Part shown: in pieces, positions 49,357 to 58,209 of the stretch | How the letters are laid out: each line of letters begins with the position of its first letter | Position numbering within the stretch: the stretch's first letter is position 1 | Origin: Mycolicibacterium lutetiense | GTDB taxonomy: Bacteria > Actinomycetota > Actinomycetes > Mycobacteriales > Mycobacteriaceae | Assembly (NCBI RefSeq): GCF_017876775.1 | Contig: NZ_JAGIOP010000002.1 | Location: 124,001-188,000 of the forward strand | DNA: 64,000 nt | Reading direction: 5' to 3' | The notes under the pieces: model-generated | Databases searched by the model: none | Told to the model about the DNA's origin: nothing | The model's input: the letters and a program-made list of their open reading frames with translations, nothing else | Translations under genes and position numbers: made by a program

Positions 49357-50823
49357 TCAGGCAGGGACTTCGCTGCGGTCGCCGCTCCAGAGGGTGTGGA
49401 ACTTCTGACCGGGCGCGGCATCGGTGCGTCCGTAGGTGTGCGCGCCGAAGAAATCGCGCAGGCCCTGAGTCAACGCCGCGGGCAGCCGCTCGGTGCGCAG
49501 CGCGTCGTAGTACGACAGCGACGAGGCGAAGCCCGGGACCGGAATCCCCAACTCGGTGGCCTTGATCACGACCCGGCGCCAACTGTCGATGCCGGCCTCG
49601 ACTGCGTCGCGGAAGTACGGCGCGGCGATCAGGGTGGCCAGGTCGGCATCGTCGTCGTACGCCTCCTTGATCCGGTTGAGGAACTTCGCCCGGATGATGC
49701 AGCCACCGCGCCAGATGGTGGCCATATCGCCCAGGGTGATGCCCCACCCGTACTCGGCCGAGCCGGCCTGGATCTGATTGAAGCCCTGGGCGTAGGCGAT
49801 GATCTTCGAGGCGTACAGCGCCTTGCTGACATCGTCGATGAACTGTGCTGATTCAGAAGGCTTGTCGCCGAGCTCGCCGGACGCCAGGCCGGTCGTCGCC
49901 TTGCGCTGGGGCACCGAGCCCGACAGCGCCCGGGCGAACACCGCCTCGGCGATACCGGTCACCGGGACGCCGAGGTCGAGGGCTGCTTTCACCGTCCACC
50001 GCCCGGTGCCCTTCTGCTCGGCCTCGTCGACGATGACGTCCACCAGCGGCTTGCCGGTCTTGGCATCCACCTGCTTGAGCACCTCGGCGGTGATCTCCAC
50101 CAGGTAGCTGTCCAGATCGCCCTTGTTCCACTCGGTGAACACGTCGGCGATCTGCCCGGCCGCCAGGCCCAGGCCGTCGCGCAGCAACTGGTAGGCCTCG
50201 CCGATCAGCTGCATGTCGGAGTACTCGATGCCGTTGTGCACCATCTTCACGAAGTGACCGGCGCCGTCGGGGCCGATGTGGGTGCAACACGGAACACCGT
50301 CGACGTGGGCGGAGATCTCCTCCAGTAGCGGGCCGAGTGACTTGTAGGACTCGGCCGGGCCGCCGGGCATGATCGACGGCCCGTTGAGTGCGCCTTCCTC
50401 GCCGCCGGAGATCCCGGCGCCGACGAAGTGCAGGCCGCGCTCGCGGATCGCCTTCTCGCGGCGGATGGTGTCGGTGTACAGGGCGTTGCCGCCGTCGATG
50501 ATGATGTCGCCGGGCTCCATGGCGTCGGCCAGTTCGTTGATCACGGCGTCGGTCGGGTCACCGGCCTTGACCATGATGATCACCCGGCGCGGTTTCTCCA
50601 GGGCGTCAAGGAATTCGGCGATGGTCTCGCTGCGCACGAACTTGCCTTCGGACCCGTGTTCGGCGAGCAGCGCGTCGGTCTTGGCGATCGACCGGTTGTG
50701 CAGCGCGACGGTATAGCCGTGGTTGGCGAAGTTGCGAGCGAGATTGGAGCCCATCACCGCCAGGCCGGTAACGCCGATCTGCGCAGTGGCGGTGGTGCTC
50801 GACGGAGTGCTCGACGAAGTCAT
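49357..50823 (-). CDS. gnd1: 6-phosphogluconate dehydrogenase (decarboxylating)
   Basis: 488 residues, the long homodimeric NADP type. GLAVMGSNLARNFANHGYTV binds NADP, IIIDGGNALYTDTIRREKAI and GAGISGGEEGALNGPSIMPG carry substrate contacts, and FVKMVHNGIEYSDMQLIGEA holds the catalytic Lys. The C-terminal half (GKGDLDSYLVEITAEVLKQV-type helices, WGITLGDMATIWRGGCIIRA) is complete. It converts 6-phosphogluconate to ribulose 5-phosphate in the pentose phosphate pathway. Same strand and close spacing with guaB1, so NADPH/ribose supply and purine recycling may be cotranscribed. Confidence 0.95.
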   Translation of the reverse strand: MTSSSTPSSTTATAQIGVTGLAVMGSNLARNFANHGYTVALHNRSIAKTDALLAEHGSEGKFVRSETIAEFLDALEKPRRVIIMVKAGDPTDAVINELADAMEPGDIIIDGGNALYTDTIRREKAIRERGLHFVGAGISGGEEGALNGPSIMPGGPAESYKSLGPLLEEISAHVDGVPCCTHIGPDGAGHFVKMVHNGIEYSDMQLIGEAYQLLRDGLGLAAGQIADVFTEWNKGDLDSYLVEITAEVLKQVDAKTGKPLVDVIVDEAEQKGTGRWTVKAALDLGVPVTGIAEAVFARALSGSVPQRKATTGLASGELGDKPSESAQFIDDVSKALYASKIIAYAQGFNQIQAGSAEYGWGITLGDMATIWRGGCIIRAKFLNRIKEAYDDDADLATLIAAPYFRDAVEAGIDSWRRVVIKATELGIPVPGFASSLSYYDALRTERLPAALTQGLRDFFGAHTYGRTDAAPGQKFHTLWSGDRSEVPA

Positions 50824-50874
50824 GCAGCAGCCTTTCGTTGTTTTGTTGTAGCAGAACGCCTGTCGTGCAGGGCG

Positions 50875-51846
50875 TTATCCGAGTCCGGAGAACAGGCGGT
50901 GAAGCTCGGTGAGCCAGGGAACTGCGACGGCGACGGTGGGGATCACCAGAACTGCGGCCGCGGTCAGATAGGCGGTGGCGGCCATGGCGACGCTGTTGGG
51001 CTTGCCGCCCAGGCGTCGTACCCGGATCACGGTGGTCGGCCCGCCGGCGGCCAGCGCGCCCGAGGGGGTGCGGCCGCTCGCGCAGGCAACCAGCGCCCGG
51101 GCCAGGGGAGTGGGACCTGCGGTCCGGACCGCGGCGTCGTCGGCCAGCAGCTCGATCAGTAGCCGGACGGCATCCAGGGCGTTGGCGCTGCGGACGAACC
51201 GCGGGAAGGCGGCGTGGACGGCGGTGAACATCTCCAGGACCAGATCGTGGCGGGCGCGCAGATGGGCCCGTTCATGGGTGAGGATTGCGGCGATCTCGTT
51301 GTCGGACAACGTGGTCAGCGTTCCCTCGCTGACCACGACGCGACTGCGGACGCCGGGCAGGCAGTAGGCGAGGGGCTGGGCGACGTCGAGAATGCGCAGC
51401 CCGTCACCGGCGAGCGGACGGTGGGTCGTACAGAGATGGGCCGGAACCGCGTCACGGGACTTGCCGAGCAGGTCGACCATCATGCGGTGATGGGCGCGCC
51501 TGCGCCGGGTGGCCACCGCCACCTGGATCACGGCCACCCAGAGCCGCCCCCCGATGAACAGGGTGAGCGTGAACACCACGACCAGCAGCAGCCACAGCGG
51601 CCAGCCGAGGGCCTCGATCTCGCTGGTGATGGTCGCTGTCGGCCGGCCGTCGGGCCCCGGAACGAACAGCCGGCTCGCGATGGCGATCCCGGCCGAGAAA
51701 GCGGAGAGCACAGCGGCCAATGCGATGGACTGCCACAGCACAATCGCCGCGCGCGGGGCGCGCAGGGGCCAGGTTGCGCGCGCCAGCACCGCCGGTACCG
51801 GCCCGACCAGGGCCAGTGCTACGAGGGTGAAGGCCAGCGCGGACAC
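50875..51846 (-). CDS. M56-family membrane metallopeptidase (Rv1845c-like)
   Basis: 323 residues with about five transmembrane helices (ALAFTLVALALVGPVPAVLA, WPLWLLLVVVFTLTLFIGG) and the zinc motif ILTHERAHLRARHD (HExxH) in a cytosolic or interfacial loop between helices. The relative BlaR/MecR signal transducers carry the same domain plus a penicillin sensor; here the sensor is absent (length 323). It follows blaI by 14 bp. It probably cleaves or triggers loss of the BlaI repressor on envelope or redox stress (inference from the BlaR-BlaI system). Confidence 0.88.
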   Translation of the reverse strand: MSALAFTLVALALVGPVPAVLARATWPLRAPRAAIVLWQSIALAAVLSAFSAGIAIASRLFVPGPDGRPTATITSEIEALGWPLWLLLVVVFTLTLFIGGRLWVAVIQVAVATRRRRAHHRMMVDLLGKSRDAVPAHLCTTHRPLAGDGLRILDVAQPLAYCLPGVRSRVVVSEGTLTTLSDNEIAAILTHERAHLRARHDLVLEMFTAVHAAFPRFVRSANALDAVRLLIELLADDAAVRTAGPTPLARALVACASGRTPSGALAAGGPTTVIRVRRLGGKPNSVAMAATAYLTAAAVLVIPTVAVAVPWLTELHRLFSGLG

Positions 51847-51860
51847 GCCGTAAGTCTCTC

Positions 51861-52277
51861 TCAGGCGGTACCGGAATTGCCAGTCGGTGGGGGCAGCTGG
51901 TGCTTGCTCTCCAGTTCGGCGAGCGCCCGGCGCAAGGCCCGGGCCTCGTCGACGCCGACTCGCTCGACGAAATGGACCAGCGCGGCCTGGCGGCCGCCGG
52001 AGTCCGAGGCCTGGTCGAGGGCGTCGACCATCAGGCCGGCGACCAGTTCGTCGCGGCCGTGTGTGGGCGCATAGCGGTGCGCCCGGTCATCGCGGTGCTG
52101 TACGACGAGGTTCTTCTTCGCCAGTCGTTGCAGCACGGTCATGATCGTGGTGTAGGCCAAGTCGCGGTGGGCGGCCAGCGCCTCATGCACTTGGCGCACT
52201 GTTTGGGGTTCGGGCGCAGACCACAACCGGTCCATCACCTCGCGCTCAAGCTCCCCGAGACGCGTCAATTTGGCCAT
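51861..52277 (-). CDS. blaI: BlaI/MecI-type transcriptional repressor
   Basis: 138 residues. The winged helix-turn-helix of the penicillinase-repressor family is clear: LGELEREVMDRLWSAPEPQT, VRQVHEALAAHRDLAYTTIM, TVLQRLAKKNLVVQHRDDRA, HRYAPTHGRDEL. The C-terminus is the dimerisation helix pair. In M. tuberculosis BlaI (Rv1846c) represses the beta-lactamase blaC, the cognate M56 gene and ATP synthase-linked genes, and is released by beta-lactams. Candidate half-sites lie just upstream. First in the operon with the peptidase gene. Confidence 0.92.
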   Translation of the reverse strand: MAKLTRLGELEREVMDRLWSAPEPQTVRQVHEALAAHRDLAYTTIMTVLQRLAKKNLVVQHRDDRAHRYAPTHGRDELVAGLMVDALDQASDSGGRQAALVHFVERVGVDEARALRRALAELESKHQLPPPTGNSGTA

Positions 52278-52311
52278 GTTCCGTTCACTCTCCTGAGCAG
52301 TAAAGCCAGCG

Positions 52312-52339
52312 TACTACGGGATTACTACCGCGCGTCGTA
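52312..52339. promoter_or_regulatory. Candidate BlaI operator
   Basis: TACTAC (52312-52317), TACTAC (52323-52328) and GTCGTA (52334-52339) are spaced 11 bp apart, about one helical turn. The last two form an imperfect dyad (TACTAC-N5-GTCGTA, 5 of 6 matching). They lie 35-62 bp before the blaI ATG, where autorepression would be expected. Confidence 0.45.
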
Positions 52340-52456
52340 TGCGGATGCGACCGGCCTCTGGACAGCTGTCTGCATCGGTTTAGGGCAAGGTCAACGCCCG
52401 TTGTCGGGCGCCTTGTGAATCCAGTCACAGGGGATGGCTCTCGTGCTTCACGTGAC

Positions 52457-52475
52457 TATAGTAAGGCTAACCTAA
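52457..52475. promoter_or_regulatory. IdeR iron box upstream of 52502 gene
   Basis: TATAGTAAGGCTAACCTAA matches the IdeR consensus TWAGGTWAGSCTWACCTWA at 17 of 19 positions (mismatches at positions 3 and 4). It overlaps a possible -10 element TATAGT (52457-52462). IdeR with Fe2+ would repress; expression is expected under iron limitation. It lies 26 bp before the ATG. Confidence 0.85.
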
Positions 52476-52501
52476 GTGAACTTGGAGCCTTCGGAGGTGG
52501 C

Positions 52502-53272
52502 ATGACGGTTTTGATCGAGGACCCGCTGATCGTGGGCATGGACATCGGGCGGACACTGCCGCTGCATGAGTCGAGTCGGCGCCTGCGCGAGCTGTACCCG
52601 GAATGTCCGCGGGTCTACGGCGTCGCTGTGGTCGGCGATCTCTCGCGCCGGCGGTGGTGGCCGCTCGCGGAGGCGTTGTCCGCGGATCGGCTGCAGGGAA
52701 TGTTCGATGCCGCGATGGCCGAGACCGGGAACCGGGCCGCCGTCGCGCAGCAGTTGGCCGCCACGTTCACCCATGTGGTGATCGGTCGGGTCGTGCCGCT
52801 GTTGGTGCTGGAAGGACGGGCCTGGGACACCGGCCTGGAAAACCTCTGGGTCCATGTCGACTCCGAGGGGGCGATCGACTGGGTCGGTGTCGTCGACCCG
52901 ACCCTGCGTGGCCTGCCCGGGGATCCCTGTCTTTCCGGCCGGACGGCCCGGCTCGCCCGTGCGTCCCATGACAGGATCGTCGCGTTGCCGAGCGAGGCGG
53001 CGCTGACGACCTGGGTGGCCCATCGCAGCCATCGGGCGCTCGCGCCGTTGTTCGCCCGGCTGGTGGAGATCAGCGACGGTGCTATCACGGCCGCTGCCAT
53101 GTGGCACATGGTGGGCGCGGCTGTGGTCGGCGCGGCTACTCAGATCCCGCTGCTGGCCGGGTCGAGCGAGGTCGTGAGTATGCGGCGCGGTCAGGCCGTG
53201 CTCGATGCCCTGGTCGGCTTCGGCCTGCCGGTCCGCGGCTCGGGCCGGGTGGGGAAGGTCTTGCTAAATTAG
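52502..53272 (+). CDS. Iron-regulated protein, possibly FhuF/IucA-like siderophore handling
   Basis: 256 residues from ATG 52502, preceded by GGAGGTGG. It lacks a signal peptide and membrane helices. The central part (ATFTHVVIGRVVPLLVLEGR, then GLENLWVHVDSEGAIDWVGV, DPTLRGLPGDPCLSGRTARL) resembles the ferric-siderophore reductase FhuF and the IucA/IucC family; I see no C-terminal CC-x10-C-x2-C iron-sulfur motif of FhuF, and only two cysteines in all, so it would not be a standard FhuF. The IdeR box 26 bp upstream makes iron control almost certain. In M. tuberculosis nothing intervenes between blaI and the next sRNA at this place. Confidence 0.75.
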   Translation: MTVLIEDPLIVGMDIGRTLPLHESSRRLRELYPECPRVYGVAVVGDLSRRRWWPLAEALSADRLQGMFDAAMAETGNRAAVAQQLAATFTHVVIGRVVPLLVLEGRAWDTGLENLWVHVDSEGAIDWVGVVDPTLRGLPGDPCLSGRTARLARASHDRIVALPSEAALTTWVAHRSHRALAPLFARLVEISDGAITAAAMWHMVGAAVVGAATQIPLLAGSSEVVSMRRGQAVLDALVGFGLPVRGSGRVGKVLLN

Positions 53273-53287
53273 GATAGCCTTGCCTAG
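53269..53287. promoter_or_regulatory. IdeR iron box controlling the sRNA at 53297
   Basis: TTAGGATAGCCTTGCCTAG matches the IdeR consensus at 16 of 19 positions and overlaps both the stop codon of the previous gene and the -10 region. A sigma-A-like promoter is visible: TTGCTA (53261-53266), 18-bp spacer, TAGTAT (53285-53290). Confidence 0.8.
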
Positions 53288-53296
53288 TATGTAGGT

Positions 53297-53393
53297 ACGA
53301 GACTAACGGACCGAGCCGGAGTCCTGAGGGCTGCAGAGACCCCCGGTCCGCTCGAGGGCGGGTTCCGCGTATTACGCGGGACCCGCCCGCATC
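53297..53393 (+). ncRNA. mrsI: Iron-regulated small RNA, MrsI homologue
   Basis: No protein-coding frame with a ribosome-binding site fits this stretch. From a predicted start near 53297 there are two stem-loops: CGGACCG (53307-53313) pairs with CGGTCCG (53344-53350), and GGGCGGGTTCCGCG pairs through a TATTA loop with CGCGGGACCCGCCC (53356-53388, 14 pairs with one T-G). The second is a strong terminator. Driven by an IdeR box, about 95 nt long, and lying between blaI and the Rv1847-like gene, it has the place, size and regulation of MrsI (ncRv11846), the M. tuberculosis sRNA that represses non-essential iron proteins during iron starvation. Ends are predicted only. Confidence 0.7.
53356..53388 (+). 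terminator. Strong hairpin ending the sRNA
   Basis: Stem GGGCGGGTTCCGCG with loop TATTA and CGCGGGACCCGCCC, 14 pairs including one T-G. It is followed by GCATCTTTGCGG, a short T-rich stretch only. It stands between the iron-controlled promoter and the thioesterase gene, so it should insulate the latter. Confidence 0.75.
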
Positions 53394-53426
53394 TTTGCGG
53401 CGCCACAGCGTGTAGACACGAGGACT

Positions 53427-53828
53427 GTGACCACTGATTCCCCCGAGGGCCTGGGTAAAGGGTTCGACACCGAGCTCGGCCTGACCTATCTGGACCTCAC
53501 GCCCGACGGCGGCCGCGCGCAGCTGACGATCCACGACAAGCTGTTGCAGCCGTGGGGCATCGTGCACGGCGGCGTGTACTGCTCGATCGTCGAAAGCCTG
53601 GCCAGCGTGTCCGGCCATGTCTGGTTGTCGGAGAACGGCGGCGGCACGGTGGTCGGGGTCAACAACAACACCGACTTCCTGCGCGCCATCGGTTCAGGCA
53701 CGGTGACCGCCGTGTCGACGCCGATCCATCGCGGCCGACGTCAGCAGCTGTGGTTGATCACCATCACCGATGACAACGACCGCCCGGTGGCCCGCGGACA
53801 GGTGCGGTTGCAGAACATCGCCGAGTAG
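53427..53828 (+). CDS. PaaI-type hotdog thioesterase (Rv1847-like)
   Basis: 133 residues from GTG 53427. The hotdog motif [20 protein letters not shown] (HGG with the catalytic Glu in VES) and [20 protein letters not shown] are clear. It is a small acyl-CoA thioesterase of the menI/PaaI/DHNA-CoA type. Between the sRNA terminator and ureA, with a 59-bp gap to the latter; it could be first in the urease transcript, as in M. tuberculosis. Substrate unknown. Confidence 0.88.
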   Translation: MTTDSPEGLGKGFDTELGLTYLDLTPDGGRAQLTIHDKLLQPWGIVHGGVYCSIVESLASVSGHVWLSENGGGTVVGVNNNTDFLRAIGSGTVTAVSTPIHRGRRQQLWLITITDDNDRPVARGQVRLQNIAE

Positions 53829-53887
53829 TCACCGGCCCGCCATGCGTGCGCTGCCGAACTCCGCTCGCCGTGGCAATATCGCGCACT

Positions 53888-54190
53888 ATGCGTTTGACCC
53901 CGCATGAGCAGGACCGCCTGCTCATCTCGTATGCAGCCGAGCTCGCCCGCCGCAGACAGGCTCGCGGCCTGCGGCTCAATCACCCCGAGGCTGTCGCGCT
54001 GATCACCGATCACCTGTTGGAGGGTGCTCGTGACGGTCGTACCGTCGCCGAGTTGATGGTGAGCGGACGAGATGTGCTGACGCGCGAACAGGTGATGGTG
54101 GGCGTGCCCGAGATGCTCGACGACGTGCAGGTCGAGGCGACGTTCCCCGACGGCACCAAACTGGTCACCGTCCACCACCCGATCCCGTGA
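53888..54190 (+). CDS. ureA: Urease gamma subunit
   Basis: 100 residues, the normal size. [20 protein letters not shown] and [20 protein letters not shown], then [20 protein letters not shown], are family-standard. UreA packs with UreB and UreC as the (alpha-beta-gamma)3 urease. The next gene starts inside its stop (GTGA), so translation is coupled. Confidence 0.96.
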   Translation: MRLTPHEQDRLLISYAAELARRRQARGLRLNHPEAVALITDHLLEGARDGRTVAELMVSGRDVLTREQVMVGVPEMLDDVQVEATFPDGTKLVTVHHPIP

Positions 54191-54501
54191 TCCCCGGCGA
54201 AGTCGTGTTCGGCGACGGTGCGATCGTGCTCAATGCCGGTGCGCCACGGTCGATTCTGGACGTCGTCAACAATGGTGACCGGCCGGTGCAGGTCGGCAGC
54301 CACGTACATTTGCCGCAGGCCAACGCCGCCCTGGACTTCGACCGGGCCGCAGCCCGCGGCCATCGGCTCGACATCCCGGCCGGCACCGCGGTTCGTTTCG
54401 AACCCGGTGTGGCCCAGCGCGTCTCGGTGGTCCCACTCGGCGGTTTGCGCGAGGTGCACGGAATCAGTCTCGATCCGCCCGGTCGATTGGAACCCTCATG
54501 A
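54187..54501 (+). CDS. ureB: Urease beta subunit
   Basis: 104 residues from GTG 54187. [60 protein letters not shown] and the closing [13 protein letters not shown] are typical. Structural subunit that covers the active site flap of UreC. Coupled on both sides by 4-bp overlaps. Confidence 0.96.
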   Translation: MIPGEVVFGDGAIVLNAGAPRSILDVVNNGDRPVQVGSHVHLPQANAALDFDRAAARGHRLDIPAGTAVRFEPGVAQRVSVVPLGGLREVHGISLDPPGRLEPS

Positions 54502-56219
54502 CCGAATTGACCAGGGCCCGCTACGCGGCTCTGTTCGGCCCGACCGCCGGTGACCGGATCCGACTGGCCGACACGGACCTGTTCATCGAGATCACCGAGG
54601 ACCGCAGCGGCGGCCCTGGACTGGCCGGCGACGAGGCGGTGTTCGGCGGCGGCAAGGTGCTGCGCGAGTCGATGGGGCAGTCGAGAGCCACCCGGGCCGA
54701 CGGCGCGCCCGACACCGTCATCACCGGCGTGGTGATCATCGACCACTGGGGAATCATCAAGGCCGACATCGGGATCCGCGACGGCCGCATCGTGGGGATC
54801 GGGAAGGCCGGCAACCCCGAAATCATGACCGGCGTGCACCCCGCCCTGGTCGTTGGTCCATCGACCGAGATCATCGGCGGCAACGGCCGGATCCTGACCG
54901 CAGGCGCGATCGACTGCCACGTGCACCTGATCTGTCCGCAGATCATGGCGGAGGCGCTCGGTTCCGGCATCACCACGATCGTCGCCGGGGGCACCGGACC
55001 CGCCGAGGGCAGCAAGGCGACCACCGTCACCCCTGGTGCCTGGCACCTGGCCCGGATGCTGGAATCGCTGGACTCCTGGCCGCTCAACGTCGCGCTACTG
55101 GGCAAGGGCAACACCGTCAGCTCCGAGGCGATGTGGGAGCAGTTACGAGGCGGCGCGGCCGGTTTCAAGCTGCACGAGGACTGGGGCACGACGCCGGCAG
55201 CCATCGACGCCTGCCTCACCGTCGCCGACGCCGCGGGAATCCAGGTCAACATCCACACCGACACCCTCAATGAGGCCGGTTTCGTCGAGGACACCCTGGC
55301 CGCGATCAAGGGCCGCGGCATCCACGCCTATCACACCGAGGGTGCCGGCGGCGGGCATGCACCCGACATCATCACCGTGGCCGCGCACCCGAATGTGCTG
55401 CCCAGTTCCACCAATCCGACCCGGCCGCACACGATCAACACCCTCGATGAACACCTCGACATGCTCATGGTGTGCCATCACCTCAACCCGAGCGTGCCCG
55501 AGGATCTGGCCTTCGCCGAGAGCCGGATCCGGCCCTCGACGATTGCCGCCGAGGACCTGTTGCACGACATCGGGGCGATCTCGATGATCGGCAGTGACGC
55601 GCAGGCGATGGGCCGCATCGGTGAGGTGGTCCTGCGGACCTGGCAGACCGCGCACGTGATGAAGCGCAGGCGTGGCGCGCTGGAAGGTGACGGTGCGGCG
55701 GACAACAACCGAGTCCGCCGGTACGTCGCGAAATACACCATCTGCCCGGCAGTTGCGCACGGTCTGGACGACGAGGTCGGTTCGGTCGAGGTCGGCAAGC
55801 TGGCGGATCTGGTGCTGTGGGAACCGGCGTTCTTCGGGGTGCGCCCGCACGCGGTACTCAAGGGCGGAATGATCACCTGGGCGGCCATGGGCGATGCCAA
55901 CGCCTCCATCCCCACCCCGCAGCCGGTGTTACCCCGCCCGATGTTCGGTGCGGCTCCCGCCGCGGCGGCGGCCACATCCGTGCATTTCGTTGCGCCGCAG
56001 GCGATCGAGGACGGCTTGGCCGAACGCCTCGATATTCGTCGAAAGCTGGCTGCGGTCAAGAATGTTCGGCAGGTGGGTAAGGCTCAGATGCCGCTCAACG
56101 ATGCCATGCCGAGTATCGAGGTCGATCCGGACACCTTCACCGTGCGGATCGACGGGCAGGTGTGGCAGGAACAGCCCGCGGTCGAGCTGCCGATGGCACA
56201 GCGATATTTCCTGTTCTAG
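54498..56219 (+). CDS. ureC: Urease alpha (catalytic) subunit
   Basis: 573 residues. The nickel ligands and active-site segments are present: [12 protein letters not shown] (His pair), [20 protein letters not shown] with the carbamylated Lys bridging the two nickels, [20 protein letters not shown], and [20 protein letters not shown] with the flap Cys and His. [19 protein letters not shown] holds the Asp ligand. It hydrolyses urea to ammonia and carbamate in the cytosol. Start overlaps ureB by 4 bp (ATGA). Confidence 0.97.
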   Translation: MTELTRARYAALFGPTAGDRIRLADTDLFIEITEDRSGGPGLAGDEAVFGGGKVLRESMGQSRATRADGAPDTVITGVVIIDHWGIIKADIGIRDGRIVGIGKAGNPEIMTGVHPALVVGPSTEIIGGNGRILTAGAIDCHVHLICPQIMAEALGSGITTIVAGGTGPAEGSKATTVTPGAWHLARMLESLDSWPLNVALLGKGNTVSSEAMWEQLRGGAAGFKLHEDWGTTPAAIDACLTVADAAGIQVNIHTDTLNEAGFVEDTLAAIKGRGIHAYHTEGAGGGHAPDIITVAAHPNVLPSSTNPTRPHTINTLDEHLDMLMVCHHLNPSVPEDLAFAESRIRPSTIAAEDLLHDIGAISMIGSDAQAMGRIGEVVLRTWQTAHVMKRRRGALEGDGAADNNRVRRYVAKYTICPAVAHGLDDEVGSVEVGKLADLVLWEPAFFGVRPHAVLKGGMITWAAMGDANASIPTPQPVLPRPMFGAAPAAAAATSVHFVAPQAIEDGLAERLDIRRKLAAVKNVRQVGKAQMPLNDAMPSIEVDPDTFTVRIDGQVWQEQPAVELPMAQRYFLF

Positions 56220-56855
56220 ATGACCAGCCTGACAACCCTTCTGAACCTGGCCGATTCGCGGTTGCCGACCGGCGGCCACGTGCATTCCGGCGGCGTCGAG
56301 GAGGCGGTGACCAGCGGCCTGCTCACCGACCTCCCCACCCTGCGTGCCTTCCTGGTTCGTCGGATCCGCACCACTGGCATGGTGGCCGCCTCGCTCGCGG
56401 TTGCGGTACACACCGGGGCCCTGGATCCCGAGGCTGCCGATGCCGAAACCGATGCCCGCACACCGGCTCCGGCGGCGCGTGACGCCTCCCGCGCTCAGGG
56501 CCGCGGACTGGTCCGGTTGGCCAGGCGGGTCTGGCCGCTGCAGTCGTGGGACGTGCTGGGTCCCCGGCCGCATCTGCCGGTCGCAGCGGGCGCGGTCGGG
56601 GCAGCCGCCGGACTCGATCCGGATCAGACGGCACTGTCGGTGGTCTATCCCACCATGACCGGTTCGGCCACCGCCGCGCAGCGGTTGCTCGCGCTGGACC
56701 CCGCTGATGTCGCGGCCCTGACCTTCGAGCTGTCCGGGTTGTGTGACGACGTGGCGGCCGAGGCGGTCACCGGGTTGGCCGATCTGTCCGACCCGTTGCT
56801 GGACGTCCTCGCCCAGCGGCACACCGAACGGGACCGTCCCCTGTTTGTCTCGTAA
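56220..56855 (+). CDS. ureF: Urease accessory protein UreF
   Basis: 211 residues, all-helical, starting directly after the ureC stop. [20 protein letters not shown] and [16 protein letters not shown] are the conserved UreF start; the C-terminal [20 protein letters not shown] is short. UreF binds UreD and UreG and gates GTP-driven nickel insertion. No ureE nickel-donor gene follows, as in other mycobacteria. Confidence 0.92.
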   Translation: MTSLTTLLNLADSRLPTGGHVHSGGVEEAVTSGLLTDLPTLRAFLVRRIRTTGMVAASLAVAVHTGALDPEAADAETDARTPAPAARDASRAQGRGLVRLARRVWPLQSWDVLGPRPHLPVAAGAVGAAAGLDPDQTALSVVYPTMTGSATAAQRLLALDPADVAALTFELSGLCDDVAAEAVTGLADLSDPLLDVLAQRHTERDRPLFVS

Positions 56856-56884
56856 ATTTCTGTCAAGTTCTCGAAAGGCCCACC

Positions 56885-57571
56885 ATGCCACCACATTTCC
56901 TCGACGGCGAACCGCACACCCACACCGACCGGCCCAAGCGGGTACGTCATCCCGGTGAGCCGCTGCGCATCGGAGTCGGGGGTCCGGTCGGCTCAGGAAA
57001 GACCGCACTGGTCGCGGCGCTGTGCCGGCAGCTGCGCGATGAATTGTCGCTGGCGGTGTTGACCAACGACATCTACACCACCGAGGACGCCGACTTCCTG
57101 CGCCGGCATGCGGTACTGCCCGACGAGCGGATCGCCGCCGTGCAGACCGGGGGATGCCCGCACACCGCGATCCGCGACGACATCACGGCGAACCTGGATG
57201 CCATCGACGACCTGATCGAGGCCAACCCGGCGCTGGATCTGATCCTCGTCGAATCCGGCGGTGACAACCTCACGGCGACATTCTCGTCGGGGCTGGTGGA
57301 TGTGCAGATCTTCGTCGTCGACGTGGCCGGGGGAGACAAGGTGCCGCGCAAGGGGGGCCCCGGCGTCACGTACTCGGATCTGCTGGTGGTCAACAAGACC
57401 GATCTGGCCCCGCTGGTGGGCGCCGATCTCGGCGTGATGCGCCGGGACGCGGCCAAGGTACGCACAAACCGGCCGACGGCCCTGATCTCGCTGACCGAGG
57501 ATCCGTCCTCGGGTCCGGTGCTGGCCTGGGTGCGCGAACAGCTCAAGGCCGCGCAGGCAACGACGGTCTGA
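56885..57571 (+). CDS. ureG: Urease accessory GTPase UreG
   Basis: 228 residues. The P-loop is [53 protein letters not shown] (the Cys-Pro-His nickel-binding CPH motif) and [14 protein letters not shown] (NKxD guanine specificity) are intact. A His-rich start ([17 protein letters not shown]) could hold extra nickel, possibly compensating for the missing UreE (inference). A 29-bp gap separates it from ureF. Confidence 0.95.
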   Translation: MPPHFLDGEPHTHTDRPKRVRHPGEPLRIGVGGPVGSGKTALVAALCRQLRDELSLAVLTNDIYTTEDADFLRRHAVLPDERIAAVQTGGCPHTAIRDDITANLDAIDDLIEANPALDLILVESGGDNLTATFSSGLVDVQIFVVDVAGGDKVPRKGGPGVTYSDLLVVNKTDLAPLVGADLGVMRRDAAKVRTNRPTALISLTEDPSSGPVLAWVREQLKAAQATTV

Positions 57572-58209
57572 TGCACGCGCATGTCGTGATCGTGGCCGCG
57601 CCGGGCCGGTTGCCGCGCATCGAGGCCGCCGGCGGTGTGGCCGGGCGGTGCACCGAACCCGATACGGTGCACCTGATCTCAACGGCGGCCACGCCGCTGG
57701 GTGGCGACACCCTCACGGTGCGGCTGGTCGTGGAAGCCGGTGCCCGGCTGCGGGTTCGCACCGCCGCGGCGACGCTGGTGCTGCCCGGCGCCCACACACT
57801 CGGGTCGACGGCGCATTGGGACATCCAGGTGGCCGGGCAGCTGGATCTCGATCCGCAGCCGACCGTGGTGGCAGGCGGTTCGACGCATTGCACCACCACG
57901 CGACTGCAACTGGCCGATGCCGCCCACCTCCGGATCCGGGAGCGAACCCAGATCGGCCGATCCGGTGAACGAGAAGGCTTCTGGTCGTCGGCGATGCATG
58001 CCGACGTGAAGTCGGCGCCCTTGTTACGTCATCGGATAGAACTCGGCCGCGGAGCAGTATCCGATGACGTATTGGCCACACCTCGGGCCTGCATCAGCGA
58101 ACTGCGTTACCCCGCATCCTCATTCGATGCGCGCGGAACGGTGCTGGCATTGGCCCGCGGCGGCAGCCTGGCCACCTGGCAAGGTGACCGGCTCCCACCG
58201 GACGCCTAG
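57571..58209 (+). CDS. ureD: Urease accessory protein UreD
   Basis: 212 residues from ATG 57571, which shares its A with the ureG stop (TGATG). Family pattern: HLISTAATPLGGDTLTVRLV, GARLRVRTAAATLVLPGAHT, ERTQIGRSGEREGFWSSAMH. UreD is the scaffold that delivers nickel from UreF-UreG to the apo-urease. It ends in a 4-bp overlap with the convergent ndh gene. Shorter than enterobacterial UreD (about 270), as in other mycobacteria. Confidence 0.88.
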   Translation: MHAHVVIVAAPGRLPRIEAAGGVAGRCTEPDTVHLISTAATPLGGDTLTVRLVVEAGARLRVRTAAATLVLPGAHTLGSTAHWDIQVAGQLDLDPQPTVVAGGSTHCTTTRLQLADAAHLRIRERTQIGRSGEREGFWSSAMHADVKSAPLLRHRIELGRGAVSDDVLATPRACISELRYPASSFDARGTVLALARGGSLATWQGDRLPPDA

